The notes below the pieces were generated by a model. It ran no database searches and was not told where the DNA came from. It saw nothing but the letters and a program-made list of their open reading frames with translations. The translations under genes were made by a program, and so were the position numbers. Positions 21,093 through 33,080 of a stretch of 64,000 nucleotides of DNA are shown piece after piece (within the stretch, counting starts at the first letter, position 1; each line of letters opens with the position of its first letter). This stretch comes from Micractinium sp. NFX-FRZ. Lineage: Eukaryota; Chlorophyta; Trebouxiophyceae; Chlorellales; Chlorellaceae. The stretch is taken from contig JAPTJF010000115.1 of NCBI GenBank assembly GCA_029339195.1, forward strand, positions 62,001-126,000. The letters are read 5' to 3'.

Positions 21093-24088
21093 TCAGAGCT
21101 CATCCCGTGCCGCCTCCTGCTGCTGCTCCTGCTGCCCTGCGGCTGCCTCCTCCGGCTGATCAACTGCCGCCTCCTCCCGCTGCTCCTCCTGCAACTCTGC
21201 TGGCGGCGAGGGCAGCGCCTCCTCCTGCCCCTCTCGCCCCTCCACTGGCCTGGCCGGGGCCGGCTGGGTGCGCACAAAGTCGGGCCCATCCACCGCAATG
21301 CGCCGCCCGTGAGGGTCCAACATGAAGCTGCCCTGCGGTGCCTGCTGCGCCTGCTGAGCTGGCGCTGCGTCGCCGCCAGCTGCGCCGTCGCCATGGGGCT
21401 CTGGTGCACCCCCTGGCCCCACAGCTGACGCCTCCGCATCCGCCTCGGCGGCAGCGGCGGCCTCAATGGCAGCCTGTGCCTGGGCAGCAGCCTCTGCCTC
21501 AGCAGCAGCACGTGCCCGGGCAGCTGCCTCTGCCTCAGCAGCCAGCTCCTCATCCACGGCAGGCAGCGGGGGGTCCTCCAAGTACGGCTCCCCATCTGCC
21601 AACTCCTGCTCCCATCCCGCCGCCTGCTGCTCCTCGTCTGTCACCTCCTGCTCCCATTCCTCCGCCTGCTGCTCCTCAGCTGCGGCAGGCTCCTCACCCT
21701 CCTGGGCAGGCAGGGGGCTCTCCACCAGGTAAGGCTCCCCATCTGTCACCTCCTGCTCCCAAGCCCCCGCCTGCTGCTGCTCCTCAGCTGCGGCCGGATG
21801 ATCCTCTGCAGCGGCAGGCCACTCCTCGACTGCTGCATGCTGCCCCTCAGGCACTGCCGCAGGCTGCTCCTCTTTGGCTGCCGCATGCTGGTGCTGCTCC
21901 TCCTCCTGCTCAGCGACCGCGCCTGCTTCGCCCTGCTGCTGCTCCTGCTGCCGCCCGTGGGGCTCTGGCGACCCTGCCGGCCACTCTGCTGGCTCATGCT
22001 CTGCATGCTGTGCCCCGTGCTCTGCATGCTGTGCATCAACAAGCTCCTGAGGCTGCCCCTCTGGCACCGCCTGCTGCGCTGGCGGCTGATGGGGCGGCGG
22101 CTGATGTTGCTCCACCTGCTGTGCAGGCTGCTGCTCTGCTGGCTGCTGGGGAGGTGGCTTCTGCTGAGGTGGCGGCTGGTACTGCTGCTCTGCCAAGTCG
22201 GAGGCATAAGGTGCAGCTGCTGGCCAGCCCCCCAGGTCCTCCTCCGTCTCGCCCAGAATGGCGTCGTCATAAGGTGGCAGGTGCTGCTGCTGCTGCTGCT
22301 GATGTGGCAGCGGCGGCGGCGCACGCCCACGTGGCACCTCAGGCCGCACGCCATCGCCGTCCTGCTGCCCCTGCCCCGGCTCATGCACGCGGTGAGGCGG
22401 CGCATCGGAGCGCAGCCGGGCCGACGGGGGAGGCGCCTGCAGCGGCCGGCGGCCCACCCGGGCGCCCCCGCCGCCTCCAGTCAGCGCTCCCAGCAGCGCC
22501 GAGGGCTTCAGCTTGTCGGGAACAAAGTGCCCTGCCCGCTTCTGGAAGACATAGGCGCAGACGGCCAGGAAGACGGTCAGCCCCATCCACAGCATGTACG
22601 TCTCCTGCACGCCAGGCAGGTAAGAGCAGGCAAGGGGGAGGCAGGCAGGGTGCAGGGCGGGGTGAGAGAAGTGGTGACCAAGAGTGGGGATGGGCAGAGG
22701 TGCAGCAGCAGGCGGCAACACGCGGGGCAGCAGCGGGCAGCGTGGCGACACTGTGTGCCCCAGGGCGAGCCGCTCATGCCAGCCAGGCACCCGTCTTCCC
22801 GCCCAGCCTGCCAGTCGAGCAGGTGTGGCTCCTAGAGCAGCATCCAGCCCAGACCAGCCCAGCCACCCTGCACGCACACACACACCATCTCACTCCCCCT
22901 GCATGCCACACCCTCATCCCCCCTGCGTGAAACGCCCTCAACACACTAACACATTTCTGGGGTCCTCCCCTGCCTCAGCTCACCGACTTGGCCTGCCAGT
23001 TGAGCGTGCCCAGCAGCCCCCTGCTCTGCCGCAGCTTGCGGTGCTGCCCCTGGTACTCGTCCCGCGTGCGCCCCAGGGAGGTGTGCGACGCCTCCATGGC
23101 CGCCAGCGTGGCGCTCGTGTGCTCCAGCTCCTCAGCCAGCACCTGCAGGGAACAGAGGCAAATCATACTCAGAAGGCTCAATAGCACTGAAGCCAGGCAA
23201 GGTAGGCAAGGAGGCAAGCGAGAAGGGGCTGGAATGCAGTTGATGACTGGCAGGCTGCTGGAGGAGTGTGGGTGTGGGGGTTGGGGCGGGCAAGCAGGCA
23301 GGCAGGCTAATCAATTACGCAGCAGGCCAGCCTAAACATGCGGCCAGATGTGCCGGGATTCGTGGTTCCCCACCACACCTTAAAGCACTGCTTCCGCAAC
23401 AGACCCAGCCAGCACCATAGACGAGCCTCGCCTCCCCACGCCTGCCCGGCCCAACCCTAATCGCAACCCGCGTTGCCCCGCACCTGGCGTGTGCGGCGCA
23501 GCCCGCCGGTCACGTCCTCTGCCATGGACACAGTGTCCCCCTCGGCCTGCATCTTGCGCTGCCGCAGCCCCACGTCGCCGCCCGCAAGCAGCTCCTTGCG
23601 ATCCTCTGCCGCGCTCTTCAGCGCTGCACTGCGCTGTGCCAGGGCTGCGTCGCGCAGCGCCGCCTGCAGGCGTGCGTACTCGCTCTTGTGCTGAGCCAGC
23701 TGCGTGGCGGCCTCCACGCGCTCATCATCCTCGCTGCAGGCAGAGGCAGTGGGGGCAGGCGGCAAGGCCGTGATGAGTGGGGTGCGCAGCTGGCACGGGC
23801 GGAAGGAAGGGGCGGCAGAGGGGCGGCAGGCAGCGGCAAGCGACTGCAGGGCGCAGCTTTGCTCTGCCCCACATCCAGCGGCGCCCACCTGTCCAGCTCC
23901 TCCACCTCCAGCTCCAGATCGCGCGTCAGGGCCCTGATTTTGGCAAACTTGTCTTGGATGGCGGCCGAAAGCTTTTGAGTGCGGGCCTTGTCGGCCAGCG
24001 GCACCTTGGCCAGCTGATCCACATCCTGGAGAGCCGCAATCTCCAGGGAGAGCAGTGCCATATGCTCCCCAGACCCGTCTGCGGCCAT
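21093..24088 (-). CDS. SEC20: SEC20-type Golgi-ER SNARE with long lumenal tail ending in RDEL (706 aa)
   Basis: Four exons: 24088-23889, 23733-23484, 23142-22984, 22604-21093. The family signature is clear: RKELLAGGDVGLRQRKMQ..D, then a SNARE helix (EDVTGGLRRTRQ.LAEELEHTSATLAAMEASHTSLGRTRDEY) and GLLGTLNW, followed by a transmembrane helix at about 206-224 (LWMGLTVFLAVCAYVFQ). SEC20 (BNIP1 in animals) is a Q/b-type SNARE for retrograde Golgi-to-ER transport. After the membrane anchor, about 480 residues rich in Gln, Glu, Ala and Pro follow, with internal repeats around WEQEVTDGEPYL, and the last residues are RDEL. Yeast Sec20 also ends in an HDEL retrieval signal, so the tail is expected in the ER lumen. 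The tail is far longer than in family members I know. It shares a 277-bp divergent promoter with SEPSECS. Confidence 0.93.
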
Positions 24089-24365
24089 CGCGGCCCTGCC
24101 CCCGTGCGCTGGGACTAGCAGCCGTGTTTGGACGAACCAACAACGTGATCGCCGATTGATGGAGGTGGCAGACGGGTGACTGGCGGCAATATGCCGGGTG
24201 GGGACGGTGACAAGCCTGCTGCGCTTTGCACTGCGCCCCGCCGCACGCATTCCGCTCTTTGATGCTCAATTGATGTTAGGTAGCAACTGGAAAATCGCCC
24301 CAGCCACCAAACAGGCTGCCACCCCTCCCGCTGTCGGGGCCCGCTCACCTCTCGGCGCGGGCAGT
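24089..24365. promoter_or_regulatory. Divergent promoter of SEC20 and SEPSECS
   Basis: A 277-bp gap lies between two start codons pointing away from each other. No TATA box is evident. No other gene fits. Confidence 0.55.
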
Positions 24366-27300
24366 ATGGACGCGCCCAATTGCGAGCTGGCCTGCGGCTT
24401 GGTGTCGCGCACATACATCACACAAGGCTCGCAAGCGCTGGGGGCCCGACGCAAGCTCATCAAGACGCTGCTGAGCCAGCGGCGGCTGCCGCCACGCGGC
24501 TGGGACGACGCCACCATCGAGCTGTTCCTGCAGGTGGGGAATAGTAAGGCAAAGAGAGGCAGGGCCTTTCAGAGTGTGTGATTTCTGAAGTGCATCTGCA
24601 GGCAGACCAGCAGCTTTGCGTGCTCGCTGGCCCACCTACATCTGAGCGCTCGCTCCCTCTCCGCCGCCGGCCGCCAACACTGCCGCGCCCTCCGCCCGAA
24701 CCGTGCACCTGCTATGACTTCCCTCAGTCTATTATACCAGCCCACACAATGCACTGCGGCTCTATGTTCCCAGGACACGGCTCTGATGGACAGCAACAAC
24801 TTTCCAGACAATGTGGGAGTGGGGGAGCGGGAGGCGCGGCTGGCCAGCGACTTGGTGGCACGCCGCCACTACCGCTTAGCTCATGGCATCGGCAGGTGAG
24901 GGTCCCACTTTCATCCAGTGCTGGGTGCTGTTGCTGGGTGCTGAAGGTTACCGAATGGCGCAGTGGCAGGGGGCCTCGACCTCTGGCGGGTGTTGCTAAA
25001 TGCTGGGCGCTGGCTGCTTGTGTGGCTGGTTTGTTTCAAGTCGGAACCAGGGGTGGGATGCAGGCAAGTGAGGCTCCTGCCCATGTAGATCGCGCCACAG
25101 AAGAGCAGCACATGGATCGCACCTGCTACATGGCACTTCCCAACACCGAGTGCACAGCACGCTAGCCCTGCATGTACCCAGCCATGCACTTTCCCATGTG
25201 TTTCCATGTGTTCCCATGTGTTTCCATCCGCCACTGCTGCCTCTTTCCTATCGCTCTACCCTTCTCCGCAGGTCTGGTGACATTGCAGCCGAGCAGCCCA
25301 AGGCGGCTGGATCCTCCCTGCTGGCACAGCTCACCCACCTGCTGGCCGCTGATGCGCTGGACACCGCTGGCATGAAAGAGGTGGGGGCGGCGCTGGTGGT
25401 GCCTCTGGCAACGGGCATGGCGCTGACCACCGTGCTGCTGGCGCTGCGCGGCACGCTGCCGCCCACCGCCAGGTGGGTGGGCGGGCGGGTGGCTGGGGCA
25501 CTGGGTGTGGGGCCAGGGTGTCGGAGCGCTGCTCAGCTTTCAAAACAGCCGCCAGGCGACCTGCAGCATGCCAGCCCCGCATGCCGCCCCACCCCATGGC
25601 CCACTTGCCGTCCTGTTCCCCTCCCCTCCCGCAGGTATGTGCTGTGGCCGCGCATCGACCAGAAGACCTGCCTCAAGGCGATCCAGGCTTCTGGGTTTCA
25701 GCCCATTGTGCTGCCCATGCGGTTGGAAGGCGACCAGCTTGTGACGGATCTCCCGCTGCTGCGGCAGCAGGTGGCGCGGCTGGGGCGGGAGAGCATTGCT
25801 GCTGTTGTGACCACTACCAGCTGCTTTGCTCCCCGGGCCGCAGACGATGTGGTGGCAGGTGAGGGTGTGGCACTGATTTGACGAGCACACAGCGGGTCTG
25901 GTGGCAGCCGAAGTGCGTACGTGTGTGCATGGTTGAGGGGCGGGGGTGGGCAGGGAGGGGATGCCAGGCTGGCAGGAATGGCCTGCTCAGTGCATGCCGG
26001 AGGGGGTGACATATCACGCCGATGTTGGCACCATGCGCGTTGGGGGGACGTGCCGCCTGAAACAAGAAGGTGATGGCTTCCTGCGCCCCGCCCTGCCCTG
26101 CCCTGCCCCGCCCGCCTCGTCCTCTGCTGCAGTGGCCAAGCTTTGCCAGCAGGAGCGCATTGCCCACATCATCAACAACGCCTATGGCGTCCAGTCGGCA
26201 GCGCTGTGTGCGCAGGTGCGTGCCTGCAGCCGCCTTGTGTATGCAGCATGCAACGAATGTGCCCTCACCACTCGCTCGCCACCACCTCCACACAGACTGG
26301 ACGCCTGCCTGACCCATTCCTGCACTGCTGCCCAGCCGGGCCCCTCCGCTGCCCCAACAGGCACCAGGCACCAACAACTTGTCGTCAGTATTCTTGCACC
26401 ACCACACCAACACACCCCTCACCCTGCCGCCGCAGGTGTGCTCCGCCTGGCGCAAGGGGCGTGTGGATGCAGTGGTGCAAAGCACCGACAAAAACTTCAT
26501 GGTGCCGGTTGGGGGGGCGGTCATCGCGGCACGCCGAGGCGCCACTCAGCTGGTGAGCTCAGCAAGGGGGCTGGCGGGTTGGCTGAGGGTTACAGCAAGG
26601 GTGATCACGCTAGGAGTTGTGGTCAGGAGCCGGTGTGCAGGCAAGGAGGGCAGCTGCTCAAGCCCAAAGAGGCGAGGAGGGCGGGTGCTTGACCCCAAAG
26701 ATGGGCAGAGGGGGAGCAAGGGGGCAGCCGGTCTGTGCTTGGGGCCGGTGCACAGGCGGCGACTGCGTCTGGTTGGCCCACAAGGGCTCCCTTGCTAGCC
26801 ATGGCTGCTGCTCTGCCGGGGCCGGAGTGCGGTTGGTTGCGGGATGTCCTGTCCTTTGCTGGCCTGTGCTCAGCGTCTCCCGTCCCCGGCCCGGATCGCA
26901 ACTATTCTCTGGCACATTGCACCACACCCAGGTCCCGTGCCACACGCCATACTTGGGCTCACTGGATCGCTCCCATTGCCTGCCAAGCAGCCAGCCATCC
27001 CCACCCTGTGTCGTGCCCCCTCGCCTCCCTACGCCCTTGGCAGGTGGACCGCGTGGCCCGCCTCTACCCCGGCCGCGCCTGCATGTCCCCCCTCCTCGAC
27101 CTCCTCATCACTCTGCTGCACTGGGGCGCCGATGGCTGGCGGGCGGTGCTGGAGCAGCGCGAGCGGGTGTATGTGTATGCACGGCAGCGGCTGGGAGAGT
27201 TTGCTGCGCAGCATGGAGAGCGGGTCTTAGAGACGCCTGGCAACCCCATCTCTCTGGGCCTGACTCTGGCCAGCTTTGAAGCCAAGGGGGAGCAGCAGCA

Positions 27301-27847
27301 GGGGCAGCAGGGGCAGCAGGCACAGCAGCAGGAAGCGGGGCAGCAGGGGCAGCAGGCTCAGCGGCGGGAGGGGGGGCAGCAGGGGCAGCAGCAGGACCTG
27401 AGGCGGCCTTCACCTGCGCCCCATTCACCGCGGCAGGAGCAGCAGCAGCCACTGCAGCAAGAGCCGCCGCAGGTGCAGCAGCAGCACCCACCACAGCAGC
27501 ACCCAACTCCGCCACTGGAGCAGCAGCAGCTGCCGCCGCCGGAGCAGCAGCCCTTGCCAGCCGCCGCCCCCGCCAGCAAGGCGCCACCTGGCATCACCTT
27601 CCTTGGCTCCATGCTCTTCAACCGCTGCATCTCCGGCACACGAGTGGTGGCACGCGGCAAGCGCCAAGAGGTGGGCGGCCTGCCCTTCACCGGCTACGGA
27701 GCCCACACCGACGCATACCCTTGTGACTATCTCACGGTGGCGGCAGCCCTGGGCACCAGTGAGGGCGACATAGATGAGTTCCTGCGCCGCCTGGCCCTCT
27801 GTTTTGCCGAGTTCAGGCAGCGCCGCGCGCGGGCCGGTGCTGCCTGA
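24366..27847 (+). CDS. SEPSECS: O-phosphoseryl-tRNA(Sec) selenium transferase (572 aa)
   Basis: Seven exons: 24366-24533, 24774-24895, 25272-25472, 25635-25858, 26133-26215, 26436-26552, 27044-27847. The enzyme converts phosphoseryl-tRNA(Sec) to selenocysteinyl-tRNA(Sec) with selenophosphate and PLP. Diagnostic blocks are [57 protein letters not shown] and [14 protein letters not shown], with Lys285 in DKN as the PLP lysine, then [28 protein letters not shown] and [16 protein letters not shown]. The fold-type I core is complete. The last exon carries a Q/P-rich insertion of about 90 residues between TLASFEAKG and [13 protein letters not shown], where other family members have a short loop. 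Its presence implies the alga makes selenoproteins. Confidence 0.97.
27290..27580 (+). repeat. CAG-rich insertion in SEPSECS
   Basis: Repeated CAGCAGGGG-type units code for a Gln/Gly/Pro-rich low-complexity insert inside the last exon. It interrupts a conserved part of the enzyme at a surface loop. No splice sites at its borders would remove it in frame with good consensus. Confidence 0.7.
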
Positions 27848-28152
27848 CGCGCGCTGTCGGTGGCATTCGCTTTGGCTGGCCGGTTGTAACAAAGTGTCGC
27901 ACGCACAGGTATTGAAAAAGCTATTCAGCGCAAGCCACAGGTTGAGTGCCAGGAGTGGAGTCTTTGACGAAATGGATGAAAGGGAAACGCATGAATAGGG
28001 CAGGCCAATAAACTCCCTCAGTCGCACAAGGGTGCTGCCAGCTCTTGGACCAGGCCGGACCTAGCTGTATTGAACGGCCAACAGCTGGCCGAGCATCATT
28101 AATCTTCGAGCCAGAGGAGCGTGCCCTGCTCTTCTGCCGCAGTTGCACGCGC
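27848..28152. other. Convergent 3' flanks of SEPSECS and the helical-repeat gene
   Basis: A TGTAA at 27885-27889, 38 nt after the SEPSECS stop, is the likely poly(A) signal of that gene. I see no further gene. Confidence 0.55.
27885..27889 (+). terminator. TGTAA poly(A) signal of SEPSECS
   Basis: TGTAA 38 nt after the stop codon. Confidence 0.55.
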
Positions 28153-30181
28153 TCAGTCATAGAAGGCCCCATACTCGTCGTCATCTGGCTCAATCTCGGG
28201 GCCGGGCGGGTCGTAAGGGATCAGCTGGTTGCCGCGCTGGAAAGAGAAGATGAGGGAGGGGTCCGTGGCCATGGCTTTCTGCACATCCAAGTGCGGCATG
28301 ATGCGTGCCGCCTCGGCAATGGCCGCCCGCAGGCCCGGCACGTCCAGCATGGCGGGGTTCTCCTCCACCAGACGGTCTGCGAGAACATTGGATGGAAGAC
28401 AAGAAGACACCAGGTGTTGGGGCGGACAGAATGGCACACGTCACACACATCCTTTTGTCTGCAGAGCATTTGACACTTGGGTGCACACTAGTCAGAAGTC
28501 GACGGGGCACACAGACGCACAGAGCGCTTGGCTGCCCTGCCCCCCTGCAGGCAGACCAAGTGCCTCATGGCTGCCACCCACCAATGTTGAGGTTGGGCAG
28601 CAGGGCACGCAGATCTTGAGCGATGCTTTCCAGCCGAGCCATGTCAAACCCTAGCACCAGCTCTGGCTGCCGCATGGCCAGCAGGCCGGTGTTGGCCCCC
28701 GGGAAAATCAGCTTCAGCTGCAGCAGGCGGGCTGCAGAGGAGGGGGCAGGAGGAGGAGCAGCAGGGAAGGGGGCTCGCCTGGTGAGCGGTACCACTCTGG
28801 CCGGCCCAGAGAGCTGTCAGCCTGCCCAAGCACCTCGCCACGCCACGTGCCTTGGTGCGCCGCCTAGCACTGCCAAGGCGGCGCACTGCCACAGTAAACA
28901 TGCTGAAACCGGCGGCCCCCGCCCTCTACCAACCTGGCAGGTGCTCCACCTGTGCCGCCAGCCGTGCCACTAGCTTTGGCCGCATGCTGGCCAGCTTCTG
29001 CCGGATGTCGGGCAGCAGCAACTGCAAGTGGGTGGGGAGATTTAAGGACCGGGGGATGTGTGAACAGCATCGATCCTGGGCAGCGGGCGCAGCAGGGAGG
29101 CACTCCTGAAGCATACCCTGCCCTGCGTGCTGGCACCACGCAGGGCCACGCATTAGGCGGGTTTGAAGGCGGCAGGGCATGCCCCCACCAAGGCAGCCCA
29201 CCTGCACGCCCACTGTATGCACGCCTCACCCGCATGCCCAACTGTGCCCGCTGTGCACACACAAGTGCAACGCATGCCCACCTGCACCCGCTGCAGCCGC
29301 GCCTCCAGCTCCTCGTCGGGTATGCCCAGCTCATCTGCCGCTACACGCTGCAGACAGGCAGTGGGCGGGTAAATCGGCAAGTGAGTGGATCCGGCGGGTG
29401 GCGCCGGCGGGTGGGGAACGCAGATGAGCGGGCAGGCAGGCAGGGCAAGCAGGGTGCCGGCAATTGGTCTGGCACACTACTTAAAGGGTAGAGCACCTGA
29501 GGCTGACTGCGTGTCTAACTGGCACCCCGGCATCGCACCAACCACTGCCACAGGGGGCAGGAGCACCGCAGGCACAACGCCTCAAGCGCGCGCAGCCATA
29601 CTGCGGGCACAGGGCGGGCGTGAGGCATGCGGCAGCAAAGGTGCAGTTGTGGTAGTGCTCCCACCTTGAGCATGCGCGCTTTGAGGTCGTCGTTCCACAG
29701 CAGGCTGTACCGCTCGCTCATCTGGTAGCTCAGCGCCCAGGGAGCTTGCGAACTGCTGCTGCTGCTGCTGCTGTCGGCATCGCCACTGCTGCTTCCGGCC
29801 ACCCGGTTTTTGAAGGCCTGCTCAAAGGTGGCCTTCAGCCGTCCATCGCTGCCCTGCACGGGCGCATCCAGACGAGCGTCGGCAGGTCGGCGTGGGCACC
29901 AAGTGCGCTTTGCAGTTACGGACTCCACCAACCCTGGTACTCCCACTCACCTTGTAAGTGAACTCATAAGTGTCTGAGTTGGTGTTGTTGCTGCTGCTGC
30001 TGGGTCCAGGCTGCTCCTGCTGCTGCTGCTGACCAGCGCTGGCACGGCACAGCGGTGGGCGCAGCGCGTGCGGCCGCCGCGGCTGCTGCCACCGTGACCG
30101 TCGCGGCTGTTGCTGCTGCCGATCACAGGTGCTCGATCCTGTGCTGCAATGTGCCAGCCAGGCAGACTGGCACAGGGACAT
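28153..30181 (-). CDS. Predicted organelle-targeted helical-repeat protein, mTERF-like pattern (315 aa)
   Basis: Six exons: 30181-29951, 29853-29665, 29347-29282, 29021-28934, 28731-28582, 28376-28153. Phases agree. The N-terminus is rich in Arg, Ser, Gln and Pro with few acids and looks like a chloroplast or mitochondrial transit peptide. A helical region follows: ELGIPDEELEARLQRVQ, LPDIRQKLASMRPKLVARL, LIFPGANTGLLAMRQPELVL, LRALLPNLNI.RLVEENPAMLD and IMPHLDVQKAMATDPSLIF. The spacing of LP..(D/N)....L....P..L motifs recalls mTERF repeats. The C-terminus is acidic (EIEPDDDEYGAFYD). A conserved plastid protein of green plants is likely. I cannot assign a biochemical role. Divergent from RPA2. 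Confidence 0.75.
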
Positions 30182-30523
30182 GGCTGAGAATTGGCGCAAG
30201 GGTGGCGGGGAGTGCCTGAATACGCCCCGTGCGCTGTCTCAATGCACTTATGAGCAGCAGAGAAGTGCTGCCATCTGCGGCAGCGGCGCATTTGTCGGCT
30301 ACCAGCCGTCCACAGCAGGGGCCCAGCATGGCGCGCGCAGCAGGGGGCCTGTTTGCTGGTCTGCATCGTCAACTGTGCCATCCAGCACCCCTACACACCC
30401 TGCCAGACACTTCATAGCACCCGCCGAGCCTCCCACTCGCCCCACTTTTGAACGCACCCCGTTGGCAGCCCCGATCGCCTCGGTCGGCAGGCCCGCTTGT
30501 GATCACAGACCGCAGACGCCAGT
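30182..30523. promoter_or_regulatory. Divergent promoter of the helical-repeat gene and RPA2
   Basis: A 342-bp gap lies between two outward-facing start codons. No coding signal. No TATA box recognised. Confidence 0.5.
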
Positions 30524-33080
30524 ATGTACGGCGGTGGCGGTGGCTTCGAGACGGGCGCCAGCCAGTTCAATGGCGCAGGCTTTATGCCGACGTGAGCGCG
30601 CGCTGCTGCTGGCCGTTGCCTGCGCCCATCGTTGGCATCTTCCTGTGACCTACATACAGCTGACACTGCCTGCTGCTGCGCCCTGCAGGCAAGGCAACGC
30701 TGGCGGTGGCGGCGGGAGCGCCAAGGTGCGGGGGTGGCGCAAAGCTGCGGTGCCACATTATGCCTGCTGTGCGGGGCACACTGCTGCGCCCTGCACGGCT
30801 GGCTGTCTAAAGTGTTGGTATCTCTGCAGCCTGTGCTTGTGCCAGCCAGGAAAGCTGCTATTTTGTCGAGCCCAACTGCTGCCAGGCCCTGCAAGGCCCC
30901 GCGTGCCCGGCCGTCGCCCAGCGCTGCCGCCGGCTGCCGTCACCCGGCTCACCCCAGCCTGCCCCCTCCTCCCTTGTCTTTCTGCTATCTTTCTTCAGAA
31001 GAACTTTGACTCCAAGCAGCAGACCCTGCGCGCGGTGACCATCAAGCAGCTGTTTGACGCCAGCGCCAACCGGGCGGACGACTCCCTGGTCATCGACGGC
31101 AAGGAGATCACAAACGTGGGTGCTGGGTGCTGGGACTGGACGTGGGTGCTGACTGCCCGGCTGGGCGCTGGTTCGGCAGACGGTCGGGGGCCAGGGGGAG
31201 GGTCGGGAGGGCGCTGTGGCCTGACGTGCACCGCCTGCATTGGTGGGAGAACCACAGCACGCGCTCGCTGTGGTTGCACGCGCTCGCTGTGGTTGCACGC
31301 GGCCCTCCAACCCCACACGCCCGCGCCCGTGCCTGCTACCATTCCTATCTCCTCTTGTTCTGTGCAGGTCACGATTGTGGGCAGGGTGCTTTCCACCCAG
31401 GAGTCTGGCCTCACCTATGGGCTCACCATTGACGACGGCACCGGCCAGGCGGCGGTCAAGATCTGGATCAGCGATGACGGTGAGTAAGACAAGCCAGTGT
31501 TGCATTCCCCTGGCAGGCGCCGGACAGGGGGGCGGCCAGAGCGGTGAGGAGCGGTGTTGCATTGCCACACGGATAAGGCTTGGATCGGTGGTGGCAGTGG
31601 GCGGGGGGCTGGCGGGACGTTGCATTACCTTGGGCAGGGAGCGGCGGCGTTGCATTACGCGTGACAGCGCTGCGCTGCACCATGACATGCGTTTGCAGCC
31701 TGCCTTGCACCCCCAACCCTAGGCCCTGCCATGCCCTCACACCCTGCCTTGCTCTGCTTATCCCACACCTGTACGTCCGCCCGCCATTCACACGCGCCCC
31801 TCCCCCCGCAGAGAGCGACACCGACCGGCAGCGGCGCGCAGAGTGGCGGCAGGGCGTGTATGTGCGCGTGCACGGCCACGTCTCCAGCTTTGGCAAGTCA
31901 CAGGAGGTCATTGCCTTCAACATCCGCCCGGTTGCAGACTTCAACGAGGTGAGGCAATGAATGGGTGGGTGACAGCTGTACCGGAGGAGCAACAGCGCCT
32001 GTAGTGCTGAGTGGCAGGTGGGCAGGAGGGAGGTGAGCAAGTAAAGGCACGTCCACCCAGTTGCAGAGCTGATCGACGTGAGCTACTGCCCGCAGGTTAC
32101 CGCCCACTGCGCGCCCTTCCCCACACCTGCCCACTAACTATCTTCCCCCAGACATGCCCCCTCCCTCCCTGCAGGTCACCTACCACTTCCTGCAGTGCAT
32201 CTTCCAGCACGTCCACCTCACAAAGGGAGGCGGCGCGGCGCTGGGCACGGGCGGCGGCGCGGCGGCACCCGCGGGCGGCGTGAAGCAGGAGGCAGCGGGC
32301 GGCTACGGCGCCCCCGCCGGCGGCTACGGCGCCGCGCCAGCGGCAGGTGCGCGGCAGCGCGGGGCGGCCGGGGTTTGTGTGGGCGTCAGCCCGACTTGTA
32401 TGCGGCGTGCCGGCGCATATCACGGTGCTGCCAACCTGGCTGCCTCCCTCCTCGCACCCTGTCCCCTTGTCACCTGCCATTTATTCCGATAAGCAACTTG
32501 ATAATCAACCTGCCTTAAAAACTCAGCTGTTGTAGAGCACTGCTGTGCTCCTCTGTCTGCTGCAGGCTACAACCCCAACTCTGGGCTGACCGCCATCCAG
32601 AACGACGTGATGACCTTCTTCAACGCGCCAGAGGCGCAGCAGGGCGACGCCGGCATCAGCATTGAGGACGTGAGCTGGCCTTCTAGACCCTGGCTTGGGG
32701 AAGGGCCACTGGGGTTGCTGCTGGAAAGGGCTAATGGAGGGGAGCAGGGCGATGCGGGCATCACCGGCGTCAATTGCGGCAGGGGGCAGCTGTGGGGCGG
32801 GGGGGCGGCAACCGCCGTGCTGCAGGACATAGCATTGGGGTGGATTAAGGTCTGGGGGAGGGCTAGAGAGGGCTGGGAGGCCTTTAGCCCACCTGCCCGC
32901 ATACCACTGAAACCAACACTCACGTGTGCTTGGACTGCTGCTGTGCTGCAGGTGCTGGCGCGCGCGGGCGGGCGGTACAGCCTGGTGCAGGTGCGTGAGG
33001 CGGTGGATGCGCTGCAGAACGAGGGGCACCTGTACTCCACGATTGACGAGAACCACTTCAAGAGCTGCAACGCCATCTGA
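30524..33080 (+). CDS. RPA2: Replication protein A 32-kDa subunit (291 aa)
   Basis: Eight exons: 30524-30591, 30689-30725, 30999-31115, 31368-31479, 31812-31948, 32175-32346, 32566-32669, 32952-33080. RPA2 is the middle subunit of the single-stranded DNA-binding complex in replication and repair. The Gly-rich N-terminus (MYGGGGGFETG) is followed by the OB fold: LRAVTIKQLFDA, TIVGRVLSTQESGLTYGLTI and DDGTGQAAVKIWI, then VYVRVHGHVSSFGKSQEVIA and FNIRPV.DFNEVTYHFL. A Gly/Ala linker leads to the C-terminal winged helix (GLTAIQNDVMTFF, YSLVQVREAVDALQNEGHLYSTID). The acidic, Ser-rich phosphorylation stretch found at the animal N-terminus is reduced here to one or two candidates. The length is typical. 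Confidence 0.96.
31255..31305. repeat. Short tandem repeat in RPA2 intron 3
   Basis: CGCTCGCTGTGGTTGCACG occurs twice back to back. The next intron holds four copies of GTTGCATT spread over about 150 bp (31498-31660). Confidence 0.6.

Noticed and set aside
21338..22930. 530-codon + strand frame opposite the SEC20 tail
   Set aside because: It runs over SEC20 intron and exon alike and is a composition artefact. The minus strand connects in phase to a recognisable SNARE.
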